From Toxorhynchites rutilus septentrionalis (lineage: Eukaryota > Arthropoda > Insecta > Diptera > Culicidae): a DNA stretch of 64,000 nucleotides. Within the stretch, counting starts at the first letter, position 1, and each line of letters starts with the position of its first letter. The stretch spans positions 265,197,598 to 265,261,597 of the forward strand of contig NC_073746.1 in the NCBI RefSeq assembly GCF_029784135.1, in the 5' to 3' direction. The notes under the pieces were generated by a model. The model saw only the letters and a list, made by a program, of their open reading frames with translations, was not told the DNA's origin and made no database searches. The position numbers and the translations under genes are program-made. Positions 1 to 11,564 of the stretch are shown here, in pieces.

Positions 1-640
1 ATCATAACAGAATCCTTCTTGGTAGTAGTGTTATGATCGACAGAGAAGCTCGAGGTGATAGAACGCCGAGTGCTCAGAGCAACATACAACGGTTTACTGG
101 AAAACGGAGTATGGATAAGGAGGATGAACCACGAACTGGCGCGAATCTACGGCGAACAAGGCTACTAGAAAGTCGCCAAAGCCGGACGAGTGCAATGAAC
201 AGGGCATGTTAGAAAGATTGCCGAACAGAAGCCCTGCAAAGATGGTGTTCGCATCGAATTCGGTAGAGACAAATAGAAGAGGAGAACAGCGAGCGGAGTG
301 GTTGGAACTGGACTTGGTGAGAATCGGTGCGGAGCTGGAGAACTGCAGCTATGGTTCGGATTAATTGTCCAACCATTGTTGTAAATAAGATCTAATTCCT
401 TCATGGAATGTAGCATAAATACGCATGGAGTCCCCGATAGCACTCTGGGAGCATTTTACCGGAAAGGGTTACGATTTATAGATTGTTGTCTACAGAGGAA
501 GATATGTGATGAATCACGAACTATATCAAAACCACTACGATCAAAGTCGGAATGACATAACATCTCTAACTAGATGGATCGACCATGTGGAATGCGACTA
601 AGGACAATTCGAACGAACAACCCAGACTCTAATGCAGTAA
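1..640 (+). mobile_element. 3' end of a non-LTR retrotransposon (decayed)
   Basis: Conceptual translation of the plus strand, with stops and frame changes, gives the basic C-terminal tail typical of many LINE ORF2 proteins: ELARIYGEQG, then KAGRVQ-TGHVRKIAEQKPC (the R-x-x-W-x-GHV-x-R-M type motif) near 130-240, and LTRWIDHVECD near 565-600. The upstream reverse transcriptase would lie left of the window. The reading frame is broken by several stops, so it is a dead copy. The clade cannot be set from this tail. The call is inference from motif resemblance. Confidence 0.45.
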
Positions 641-1353
641 ACTGGATTATTTTTTTACGCGATTCTCTCGAAGTCATTCGATTTTTGTTTTACGCGTTTC
701 TCTCGAAATTACGCGATTTTCTTGATTGCGATCTCCGTTGAAAAAAGCGAACGCGTAGAAAAAAAGAACTCAGTGTACAGAACATTTTTTAATACAACAA
801 TAATTGCTGGAGTCCTCCACTGAGTTATGAACGAACATTCATGTTATATCAGTATATACTGTTCTTACTTCGGAGTCGAATGTGGCTTCATTAACTCTAT
901 GGTTTTAATCGTATGTACCGTTTTGTCTCAAATTCCGAACACTTAAACTTTGTTGACCATGAAATAGTGCCTCATTAATAAATGGTACTGTTTCAGGGAA
1001 GTAATTTAATATTTTTTTCCACTTGATTGGAATAAAATTTATTTGCAAATACCTATACATAGCAAAAAAATATATAATAACAACATTTTCAATATTTTCA
1101 ATTACTTTTGACTCAAATTCCGAAAAGCACAAATATGCGGGAATATTGTTGGATAGTCTTATCGACAGGATCTGCGGGAATCAACGAAGAACTTTTATTT
1201 TGCAGTTTATGTTTGAGAATTGAACTTGGATTAGGGAAAGATTCACAATCAAAGCCCTCGGTGTTCCATGGATGCAAGCCGCACTTCAGAAATTCATTGA
1301 TCAGTAATAGGCAGTGAAGCGAAATGTCGTTTTGAAACCATGCCTCTCCATTT
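641..1353. other. intergenic, AT-rich
   Basis: No supportable gene. The motif TCAAATTCCGAAC occurs near 930 and in similar form near 1112, and its reverse complement near 4370, so this may be the debris of an inverted-repeat element. Short open frames here carry no recognisable domain. Confidence 0.4.
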
Positions 1354-1950
1354 TTAAAAACGCCACTTAACGAGTGTAGTATCCCAGACCGCTTTCATCG
1401 GGTTGAAACATGAATCGTAAATTGACTGAATAAATTGAGTGAGGTTTGGAGGCAGACAGACAAGAATAATGTCGCGATGTTTACCGAATTTAACCGTGTC
1501 GTAAGTCGCATGGGAGCGATGTCCACCGACAAAAACAACGCGAAGCTTAACATTTTTTTTGACCAACCAAGGATAAAATACGTTGGTCATATTCTCTTGG
1601 AATGCTGCAGAGTTCATCTGGCCACTATCAGTTCGTCCAGCACCTTTAGGATTAGGAGTTACCGTTCCCTTCGAGATGGTAGAATTTCTTTTTAGAAAAC
1701 GCGGCACCTATCGTCGTGATGGTATTCCGGGTGGGAATACTTCTGCTTTATCCAGATTTTTAGTGTATTGTGTTACATTAACTTTAAATATCTCTTCACA
1801 GATTGGATGACTTGCAGCGGTCATTTCTGCTAGCCAGCCCACGATCTCTAACTCATCAGTGGATGACAGAACATTGGATTTTCCAGCAACAACTCTGCGA
1901 TTAATGGAGTTTTGTCCAATCGTATAGCGTAATTATAGAAATGTTATACA
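1354..1950 (-). pseudogene. pogo/Tigger-like DDE transposase relic
   Basis: The longest open piece (1707-1354, minus) reads as the catalytic domain of a pogo-type (DDE_1) transposase. It has FYPWLVKKNVKL, then the block VVFVGGHRSHATYD where family members have F-x-D-G-H-x-S-H, then DIILVCLPPNLTQFIQ and FNPMKAVWDTTLVKW. The catalytic Asp before GHRSH is replaced by Gly (GGT instead of GAT). Further upstream on the minus strand (about 1708-1950) the frame is broken, but pieces such as LSSTDELEIVGWLAEM resemble the N-terminal DNA-binding part. With a lost catalytic residue and interrupted frame this is an inactive copy. Family assignment is from motifs. Confidence 0.6.
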
Positions 1951-2017
1951 TCCTCACTGCAGCTCGATCTTTCGGTTTAGTTATTGCCGTTTTATGCTTC
2001 CTTTACAATGCAGGCTT

Positions 2018-3291
2018 TTAACCCTCCTGTACTCGCGTGCAAAATCATAACACGTATACTCGCGCACGGTGTCACAGACCGAAAATTGAACTTCTCTGTA
2101 ATGTTGCCATTGTGTATTTTTCAGGCTTTATTGGCATTTATTTGAAGAATAGGGTATGATTAAATGAAAAAACTCCAAAAAATATGTTTTCTTCGTCTTT
2201 TTTATGTTTTAATAGTCATCTAATTCAGCCTCCTCAAAACAGAGTAATTTTTGATACTCCAACACAAATACCGAAAATTGAAATTTTCACTGTTATTAAT
2301 TGAAAGTAAGCAACTGAATATAATTCATGGAAGTATAAAGAGCTTTAAAATAATATGAAATCGTATTAATCGATTGTGGTTTCATTGGAGTAAGAATCAG
2401 AACATAGCATAACTGCATGCTCGAAGCAAACATATTTTTTTCATTTCATGCAGTTGTTGCGTGTTTTCGGGTCTTTTATCGAAGAATGTATACCGACCTT
2501 CTATATAATCACCAGATGGTAAAGGTTCTGGAATATAAAATTAGCATATTTCTAATATTCTTCGTCTCTGTATTCTTGGTAAACTAAGAATTAATGCCTT
2601 TTTATAGATAGGGCATAAAAAGATGATATAAAAGGATTTCTAGGAACTTCCTTTTCTTTCTCTTGTTTTTTTGTTGATATTTTTCATTATAAAAAAATAT
2701 CCCCGAAACTGTAACTGTTAAAAATTACCATAAGCCACCGATTAGTTTATAGTTTACTGTTTACAATTCTTCCACAAGTGAAATTCTTTCAAAAGTGTGT
2801 ATATGTATCACCATTATATTTAGCGAATAACTATACGAAAGTCAAACATTTATATTTTGTTTTTGAGCGTATGAATCTAACGACGAATATATCGACGAAA
2901 AGGTTAATATAAGGATCCGTTCAATGCTGTTACAAAAAGGGACTGAAATCAAATAAGAATAGTCCGGTAATGATCTTATGCATTATATTCAATAAATATT
3001 CCACGCCATTAACATTAATTTATACATTTCATTCAACAATATTCTAGAATATGAAAAAAGGCACTTGTCCAGAAAAGTTACTCCTATACTCGCGTCGGTG
3101 TGTCAGACCGAAAGTGTTAAAAAAGTGACACACGTCCCCTTTGTACCAACACTTGCGATACGCTAAACGATGACGAACGACGAATAACGAAGCTAGAGAG
3201 AAACGCAAAGTCCTAGTGTTGATATCTTTTGAGAAATGAGCGAATTATTGATTTCTCGGTCTGACAGACCAATGCGTGAGTATAGTGTTAA
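2018..3291. mobile_element. TTAA-flanked non-autonomous element, copy 1
   Basis: About 1.27 kb bounded by TTAA at 2018-2021 and 3288-3291. The left end reads TTAACCCTCCTGTACTCGCG; the right end is a diverged inverted version ending in GCGTGAGTATAGTGTTAA. Just inside each end lies a GTCACAGACCG / GTCTGACAGACC motif, and a further subterminal copy (TACTCGCGTCGGTGTGTCAG) lies about 200 bp inside the right end. No long reading frame is present. The TTAA boundaries and the CCC start fit a piggyBac-type MITE. A second copy lies at 27531-28809 and is colinear along its full length with small differences. Confidence 0.65.
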
Positions 3292-6060
3292 TCGCATGCG
3301 ATATACTCACTCGCGATATTTTTCAGTGCAGCTCTTTACAATGGTGCGCGATATCGCGCGATAATCTGTCATAATGTGTCTGTCAAAGCTGCATTCCTCT
3401 AATCATACTGCCATTATTTGTTATGGACAAGGTCGTACTAGATTGGTGCAACAAAATCATATCGCTAGAAGTTTGAATACAAGCATAAAATTCCAGATAA
3501 TCAATAATTGAAAAACTAACAAATTCAATCGGATATTAACAAAAATGTGTAAAATTAATTATGATTATGCAACAATACGTTTGCAATAGGTTATCGACTC
3601 AGCTCTCACTTATTGAAGCGGTCCATATGTATATAGCTGAACATTCATTTCGATATATCATTCCTCTTATCTAGCATATCTTGTTCCACCTCTCTGATGT
3701 ATGTAGCGTCTCCTGTCAAAGCAACGCGATTTTCGCAGCAAAAGCTTGGAGAGTTCTATCTTTTTTCGCACTGTCATGGATGATTTCGCGCTTTGCTCTG
3801 ATTGGTTGGCGAATAAAAATCGTTATTAAAGAAAAAAAAATCGCGCTCAATGTGAATGATTGTGAATCCGGCATTATTGAAGAAAAAAAATCGCGCTCAT
3901 TGTGAAGGATTGTAAATCCGGCATTAGTGGAAGACCTGTTAAAAAAGCTTCTTCACTATCGTTGGTTTGTGTGTGTGTAGTGCACGGTTTGCCAAGAAAG
4001 GACTTATGAACATTTGTTCACAAATGGAGCTAGGTTCTTTTCTATTGTTGCTGCAGAACTGGATAGTCCTTTTAGGCCAAATTAATTATGCATCGAAACT
4101 TGATTCATATTACGAACATTACTTTAATACTAATTTCAACGAAGATTTCTTCATTAATGATCACTAGTTTAAAATTAGTTACAGTAGATTCTTACCTTTT
4201 TTACAGGGTTTGGCTGTCATTTTTTTTTAAATGCTTACTATAATAAATTATGGGGTGTTTGATACCTATAAATGATGCCATACGGAAGTGTATACCCCAA
4301 AGAATGTGGAGGTTTTCATTATTAAATTGTGCATAAAATAAAAGTTCAGAAAATTTACTTTTCAAAATGAAGTGTTCGGAATTTGAGTTTTTCCATTCTT
4401 TGTTTTTGAGATACTTTAAACTTTGCAGTTATTTCGCCTCCAACATTTGAGTCTGCTTTTCTGTATTTGTCAACTTTATAACATTTTCACCTATCGATCG
4501 ATGAAATTCACAATGATTAGCCAATCCACATATTTCGCCCAGTTTTGGATTACGCAAACTTAAGTACACTTCACACAATAACCAGGCAGCACCCTAATGG
4601 AAACATCGTTTGATCAACGCACATCTCCAAATCTGAAATTTTGTGTCTTCGATGTAATAAAAAATCTTTTCTCCAATTACGAACTTACACGTTCAATCGC
4701 ACGCTTATAGTGAATTTGGAGGCTCTTTGTATTTTTAGAACTGCTAGTTATCGCACGTTACGGATAGCATATACACTTCATCGTGAAAATCACGAAGCAA
4801 AATACAACAGCAGATTTATATTTCGTTTAGTTATACAGAATGTATAAGAAGCCGCCAAAGGTATACTCGCGACGGGTATAGACATAATACTGACGACGAA
4901 TGAAAAATACTCGCGCAAAGCTATGCCATGCGCGAAAGCGAACATAGCGTTCAGTGGGCCAGTAGGTTGAAACGCACAGTTTTTTTAATTGAAGTTTGGC
5001 GCTGTGAGTGAGCAAGGCCACTCGGAGTTTTTTGATGGTCACTTTGTCGGTGTGATTGTTGAGTGATTAACAATTAAGTGTTGCCATCATTCTCTCTATA
5101 GTTCTATAGGTGAAGTCTTGCGTATGTTGAGATGACATAATATTGAATTAAGTTGGAGGCACGACTATGTATTATAAGTATTTAAATAAAAAAAGAATTA
5201 ATTAAATTCAATTCAAATTATAACTATTTAAAGCTGACTTGCTGCATACCACGATAGAAATGTCGATACTTCATCTTCGTCATGTGAATTCTTCCACCAC
5301 TAAAATACTAACGTTCAGTGTGATATAACAACGAACCCAAATAACATTATTCAATCATGAATAGCAATATATGAATCGACAAAAGTAGAGCACCGTTGAA
5401 TGGAAACGAGAGAAAAAAAAATAAGACAATGCCCACCTGTTCTGACGAATGCACTTGTATGCAAGCTCGTGCAGCGGCTTGCAATAGCCCCCATTACAAA
5501 TGGAGTCATTGATCGATTTGATGCAAACATAGCGTAAACAGAAACACAACTTATTCTTAGAAAATAAAGTAATTTATGGGAAAATCTTGATGATATTGCA
5601 GAAAGATACATTGTTTTCTTCGATCACAATTCAAATTCAAATCACTGCGGTTTGTTTTTGTTTTAATATTTTGTATAGATCTGACTGAAAGACCGGTCGT
5701 ATCGATTGCCACTGCGTAAATTGTCACTTGTCCACGGTAAAAAAAATAAATAGCACTCACCGAATAATCACCTGCCGGGTGTCAAATTTACGTACTTCAA
5801 TAATCTGTAAATCTTAGTGAATCTAATATTTTGTTGCAAAAATCCTGGTATCAAGCATCAATGCTTCTGAGGAACTTTCTATCAATGCATTCCTTTCTGA
5901 TGTTTCGCATACCAGAGTATATACTCGGCAAAGAAACTGAGTTCAGTGGTTTATTTACAAGCAGCACATCCAACGCGATTTGACATACACTACAGGTGAG
6001 CTTTAATCGCACACGAAAATCACTCGACGTATAAAATAGCGTGCAGTGTTTTGTTCAGAA
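3292..6060. other. intergenic, AT-rich, no gene seen
   Basis: Short frames only, none with a recognisable domain. It contains a local tandem duplication (listed separately). The TACTCGCG words near 4860-4915 resemble the ends of the TTAA element and may be a fragment of a relative. Confidence 0.4.
3838..3934. repeat. tandem duplication, unit about 51 bp
   Basis: AATCGCGCTCAATGTGAATG... is repeated immediately downstream as AATCGCGCTCATTGTGAAGG..., each copy followed by a match to AATCCGGCATTA. Two units only, with a few mismatches and an A-rich spacer. No coding role is apparent. Confidence 0.7.
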
Positions 6061-6069
6061 ACTGTAAGG

Positions 6070-6160
6070 GGCTCTCCACATACCACGTGGACAACTTTAG
6101 GGGTGGTAGAGGTTACGAAAACGTCCACGGTGAGGGGGGAGTGGGTATAGATATTATTTT
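6070..6160. mobile_element. short GTGGACA-type inverted-repeat element fragment
   Basis: Contains GGGGCTCTCCACATACCACG followed by GTGGACAACTTTAGGGGTGG and a G-rich tract. The same arrangement recurs at 14195-14325 and, in part, at 27150-27265, so it is a dispersed repeat, probably a MITE. This copy lacks a clear right end. Confidence 0.45.
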
Positions 6161-7420
6161 TTAAATCTATTCTATAAAAAAAAATTAAGTAGCTAGAGTG
6201 CAATTTTCAGAACCGATTCGCACTTGTTTCTAAACGGTTCGGCAGATTCAGCATTTGCTGGCATTGTGTAAAGAGATTCTGAGAGTGCCAGCCGAACATC
6301 CATACTTCTCTCTTCTTGATCTCTTTCAGTGAAATAAATATTCTGAAAATAATGCACATAAACTGTGAGCGATTGATTGATTTCCATTATTAGTAGAGGA
6401 TAATTTATTCGTGCAGGATGAAGATAACACCGCAGGCCGTTAGTACTGTTATATCAAAAATGGTCGACAATGCTTCTTTAGATGCGGGTTTCGATGCAAT
6501 TTCCGTTCCTGATAAAAACCACTTCTTTTCTATATCTTGAGAACCTTCAAGGTTTTGCAAAAATGAAAGACAAACAACACATTCTTTTAAAGGTACACGG
6601 GTTGTATCTAGAGATGGGCAAAACAGTTCACTTTGATGAACGGTTCAGTCACTAACCGTTCATCCAAGTGAATCAGTCCTTTTGAACCGTTCTTTCGCTC
6701 TTTCGTTCAGCGGTATTAAGAACAAGATAGAATATTAGCTGGAATCCAACATCAATAGACAGCTATTTATTGATATTGTTGGATTGGATAGTGTACGTAT
6801 GGGATTTATATTTTTTGAAATTTGGTGGGGAAAGATAAGGTGCTTCTTCTTTAAAAGTTGCAAACTGTATGTGAAAATAAGTTTTTTGGCCGACAAAAGT
6901 ATATGTAATAATTTGATGCGAACAAAATATGTGCAGTTTTTCATATTTTCTGTTTGGACAATACACAGGTTCCATGTACAATCATATTTCATTCAGGGAA
7001 AAAAATCAGCAGCGATTTTCACTAACTATCAATCACACAAACAATTACGATAACACGTACACGCAATAGGTCAAACAATGGATTGAAAGCAACGAAAAAA
7101 CTTTTTTCTCGACTTGCCCTCACTTTAAGATTTTATGTTTACCTAATTCATGAATCGGCCCAGCTTCCCCCAGATTTTTTCTGATAATCAGGAAGTATAT
7201 GAATATTACGCGGAATTGAAAGAATACATGAAATTGCAAATTTATAGCTTTGGCATTAAAACAACAAAAATATAATTTAATTTTTAATCCAAAATTGTGT
7301 ATACATTAACAAAATACCCTGCGTTACATGCATTTAGCTAATAAATGACAATATCGTTTTGTTTTTCTTACAAGCCTTCTCGTTATATTTATCCATTCCG
7401 TCCAGCACAAATCAGTTCAG
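6161..7420. other. intergenic with an AACGGTTCA-rich repeat edge
   Basis: Mostly AT-rich and without a supported gene. At about 6612-6720 there is a run of alternating GAACGGTTCA and TGAACCGTTC words (GATGGGCAAAACAGTTCACT is its left edge), which looks like a terminal part of a transposable element. A matching opposite end was not found. Confidence 0.35.
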
Positions 7421-7612
7421 CTGCACTCGTTCGTTCGCAAACAGTTCGCCCGCAAACACTTCGTTCTCAAACAGTTCATTCACAAACAGTTCACTCGCAA
7501 ACAGTTCGTTCACAAACAGTTCACTCTCAATCAGTTCTTTCTCATACAGTTCACTCGCAAACAGTTCGTTCACAAACAGTTCACTCTCAAACCGTTCTTT
7601 CGGAGTCAGTTC
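7421..7612. repeat. 15-bp minisatellite (ACAGTTCGTTCACAA unit)
   Basis: About twelve head-to-tail copies of a 15-bp unit of consensus ACAGTTC(G/A)(T/C)TC(A/G)CAA, with single-base variants. Because the unit is five codons long and contains no stop codon in several frames, it stays open on both strands and yields artificial repetitive peptides (for example SQTVH/SQTVR). I treat these as repeat-driven frames, not genes. Confidence 0.85.
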
Positions 7613-8039
7613 GTGGGGAGAACTACCGTTCTTTGAAAAAGAACGACCGTTCGTTCCCAGCAAACATTAAATCGTATAATTTTGCACGTGCCAAGTCTTA
7701 CAAGAAATCCGAATAATCGCATATAATATCAATCAAAGTATGTATCGTGTATATTTGAAATCGCATAAAATGTAAAAACTCGATTTTATATACCATTATC
7801 AAATTAAGTCATAATTCGGTATAATAAACATCAATTTTATGATGTACATTATCGTAAAATATATTTAATCCGCATCATATGCGTATATTACGCTGATGCA
7901 GTTTGTGTGTCGTATAAACATATAATTTAAATCGATTCAGTACTTTGGTAAATCGTGTTGCATGCTGAAGAAAATCATGTAACAGTAAATAATATTAAAT
8001 CCTAATAAAGAACATATCACATCATATTGAAATGTGATT

Positions 8040-8145
8040 GAAATGCTGATGCACTCGAAAGCTGCTGGTGGTGTAGCTGGTGGATGATAATCCAGACGAC
8101 CGGAGTTCGAACCCACATCGGAGCAGTTTTCACCAAACATCAATC
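8040..8145 (+). mobile_element. tRNA-like SINE head
   Basis: Shows an A-box-like GTAGCTGGTGG and, about 40 bases downstream, a B-box GAGTTCGAACCC, the spacing of an RNA polymerase III internal promoter. The stem pairing is too poor for a functional tRNA: the arms around TTCGAAC do not pair. A tRNA-derived SINE fragment is the most economical reading. Confidence 0.4.
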
Positions 8146-8278
8146 TGTGGCATTTTAAACATTCATATTCCACTCCCAACACAAGTCAATCAAACAATTA
8201 TTATTTCTACAAACATAAATATTCATATATAAAAATGGCGATTCGTGAGGCTATAATAAACATTTTACGAAAATATTT

Positions 8279-8510
8279 TGCGCCTTGGCTAAAACCATCC
8301 TTCAGCCATCTTGGAAGTATACTGTGTTTTGTTTGTAAACAAAACACAATACGCTAGTGCCGAAGCTCGCTCGTGATCAGTCTGTGTCTTTCAAGCTACA
8401 AGCAAATAATTCCCCCTCTGCTTTCTTCCGTTCTGTTTTCATATACCGCTCCCCTAACCAACTTAGTGACGAAACGGCCTCACCTTAGGATATACTTCTA
8501 TGCGCCTTGG
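8279..8510. mobile_element. MITE-like repeat, copy 1
   Basis: About 230 bp shared, in reverse complement, with 16355-16592. Landmarks in common are CAGCCATCTTGGAAG, the palindromic TGTTTACAAACA-type core within TGTTTTGTTTGTAAACAAAA, AGCTCGCTCGTGATCAGTCT, CATATACCGCTCCCCTAACC, and CGAAACGGCCTCACCTTAGG. The terminal block CACCTTAGGATATACTTCTA (8481-8500) is followed by TGCGCCTTGG. No coding capacity. Confidence 0.7.
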
Positions 8511-10219
8511 TTGAAGCTGAACAAAAACGAATTCGCTATGAGACCTGAGACACAAAGTACATAGATTAAGAAGGTAGTCTACCCCCTGCTTTGTTCAAGT
8601 AGTGGTAGGCAAAGAAAAAAAGCAAAAAATACTAATAAACCATCGATCGAATCCATATAAATTTAAACATTTTTTAAATGAAATAAAACAGAATTCGAAA
8701 TTTCTGCATCATAACTAAAAAACGAAAAAAACGCCTCTCTGGTTTCGACATATATTATGAGAAAAATCCTCAGCTTTTCAGAAAAAAATATAGCATCCTT
8801 GGTCCCGAGACTATGAAAACAATAAAAAACGAATACAATCAATAATAACGAGAACAGAATTAGAATTTTCTGCAGGTGTAGTATTTTTTCAAAAAAGACC
8901 TGGTGATTGTTATGAAAAGTTATGAATTTTTGAAAAAAGTCATTGAAAAAATAACAAAAAACGGGCTTAATGTTTTGCGATAAAGAACAAAACTACAACT
9001 TTTCACGAAAATCTGAGAACCACTATATTGATTTGGAATGGAATGGCTATATATAGATAAAAAAAATTAAAAAATGTTCATTTTTCATAGTCTTGCAGAA
9101 TTATTTTTCCTTGAAAACCAGTAATTTCAAGGTAAAATAATTCTGACCATTACGACACCCATGCCCAAATTTAATACAACCGCAAAGGGTAAAACTATAT
9201 TAATAAATCCAATTCCTTATCTTTTACAAAACTTCTCAGTTCAGTTCAATCAAAATTTACAAAGAATTCATTCATTCGATGATGTCGATAAACGTTTCAT
9301 TGTTCTAGCTTTTAAGTTTTAAGAACTACAATTATAGAACTAAAAAAAATTTATTACTAGCATACATCTGGACTTCTTGTGAAAAAATACTAGAAAACCA
9401 GGGAATATTAGAGATTTTTTTTTGTATTTTGAGTCGACAACCTAATATGGGAAAATGGAAATGTTTCCAATTTTCATCAAACATACACAACAAATACTAG
9501 AGAAATTTTGATTTAATTGGTATGCAATTCACAAAATTTGTTCACAGCAGAAAATCATTAATTTTAAAGCTTTTTCATAGGGGGTCATCATGAGCACATA
9601 GCTCAGGGCCATCTTTGTGTGTTATTCTAGCTACTAGCTACAATCATCATGTGAAGGTAATCCCCGTCCCTTACCGCTCACATTACGGTCTGCTGCAGCG
9701 GTAATTGGTACTATTAATAACACAACAATGGAAGCATCATATCAACAGTTCCGCTGTGTACATTCGAACAATAGGAATATTCTTACGTCGAAAAAGGCGT
9801 CATGTGTATCGATAATATAGGAATACTTTAATGCCTAAATGGCTACTGTGTAATATACAACAAATTATCGTGAGATAAAAATGTAAACCAATAAATTCGG
9901 CTGTTACAGTTGAATTACTAAATGAGCCTAGTGAAATAAACAGAGGGTATAAGAAAAAGCTGTTACATAAAAATGTTAAATACCTAACCTGATTCGCACC
10001 CTGAAAGAAAGGCGTTGTTCTACGCCAAAAATAATATAACATTCGTGTTAGTCATTTTGTTTTATTATCTACTATATTAAACCGCACTTATTGAAAAAGA
10101 TAATCACAGCTATCACTAGATTGCTAAACAGCTGTAAACAAATCATTTCTAGTAGAAAAAAAAATATTGACCCTATAATTATTCAAATTTTTTTAAGCGC
10201 TAGTCCTCTTGAAAGAGTA
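8511..10219. other. intergenic between MITE and Aurora A 3' end
   Basis: AT-rich sequence with A/T homopolymer runs and no supportable gene. The part nearest 10219 should include the Aurora A 3' untranslated region, but I could not place its polyadenylation site with confidence. Confidence 0.4.
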
Positions 10220-11564
10220 TCATTGCTTGGTGCCAACGTATAGCTTTATCCAAGGATGTATAGCTACATGTTCCAGCGGCATTCGTTGCTCCGGTTCTTT
10301 CAGAAGAAGACGCGAGATAAGGTGCGACGCTGGTCGGGACATTTCAGGCGGTATTTCATATCGTACTTTCATTATTTTGTTATAAGTTTCGTCGTAGTTG
10401 ACGGCGTGGAAAGGTGCCCGACCTACCAGCAGCTCGTATGCCAGCACTCCAAGACTCCATAAATCAACAGTTTTTGTGTGCGGATGGCCTTGAACCATCT
10501 CTGGCGAAAGGTAGTCTAACGTACCGCAAAGCGTAGTTCGCGTAGAGGTGGGTTCGTGAACAGACCACCCAAAATCAGCAATCTTTAATTCTCCTTTATG
10601 ACCCAGTAGCAAATTCTCTGGCTTAATATCACGATGAATCACATTGCGCTCATGCAGATAGATCAATGCAGATACGAGCATACTGATGAACTCTGCACAT
10701 TGCTTCTCTGGGAACTTGTTGCCCGGCTGGTTTTGCATTTTACTGAATAGGGTACCACCAGGGGCATATTCCAGAATGAGATAGATCCTGGTCTCATCAT
10801 GAAAGTAACCGTACATTCGCAGGATATTTGGATGACGCAGATGAGATTGAATTTCGATTTCACGTCGAACCTGTAACATTTATCATCATATTATATGTAA
10901 TCTAATTTGGTGGTTTTCTCCAGTAAACAGTAAAAACATAAATTAACCATACCTGGTGTTCAATACCTTGAGCGTGAACTTGTTTTTTGAAAAGAACTTT
11001 CAGTGCTATCACGAATTTGGTTTCCTTCTCACGAGCTAAGTAAACATTGCCAAATTTTCCACGTCCAAGTGGACGTCCAATGTCGAAATTCGATAATGTC
11101 CATATTTTCTTCTCCTTGCCTTGGTTAGACGAAATTATGGTCCCTTGCCCGGACAGCTGCTGTTGTATAGCTGATGATGATGATTGAGGGATGTGTCCTG
11201 CGGATTTCTGATTATCTAGTTTTAATTTGCTTATAGCCGTGGGCAACTTAAACTGCGCTTCTTCTTTCGGATTTATTTTTTCCGGTTGCTTCACCGAGGG
11301 TGGTTCATCTTCTAATGACTCTTCTCTGAAAAACTTTGCCTTATTTAAAACGGATGGAATGGATTCTGGTTTGGCAGTTATTTTGCTGGCAGCAGTTGGT
11401 AGAGCAGGTTCTTTGAATACATTTCGAGACTCTACGGCATTATTGTACTGCTTCAAAAACCGACCACTTGTGGCTCCGGCAGCTAGTGCTCTAGCACCGC
11501 AAATGGGCTTATTGATTGCGGAATGTTGAACTACCTTTGTGTTTTCTTTGTTAAGTTGCGACAT
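10220..11564 (-). CDS. aurA: Aurora A serine/threonine kinase
   Basis: Aurora-family mitotic kinase acting at centrosomes and spindle poles. There are two coding exons on the minus strand: 11564-10953 (204 codons) and 10870-10220. The 82-bp intron (10952-10871) has donor GTATGG and acceptor TTACAG, joining GIEHQ to VRREIEI in phase 0. The product is 420 residues, the usual insect size (Drosophila Aurora A is about 411). A variable N-terminal arm of about 158 residues carries a KEN box at residues 6-8. The kinase domain runs from about 159: glycine loop [11 protein letters not shown], catalytic Lys189 in [13 protein letters not shown] with Asp285, DFGWS with Asp303, and activation-loop RTTLCGT with the expected phosphorylated Thr317. 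HLRHPNILR and VHEPTSTR match A-type insect Auroras better than B-type. After GTLDY the loop reads LSPEM rather than the usual LPPEM. All catalytic residues are intact, so it should be functional. Confidence 0.95.

Noticed and set aside
7345..7716. Ser/Thr/Gln-rich protein frames on both strands
   Set aside because: They are produced by a 15-bp tandem repeat lacking stop codons, not by selection for a protein.
8060..8140. tRNA gene
   Set aside because: A and B boxes are present but the T and acceptor stems do not pair; a SINE fragment fits better. The same reasoning applies to 58105-58190 on the minus strand.
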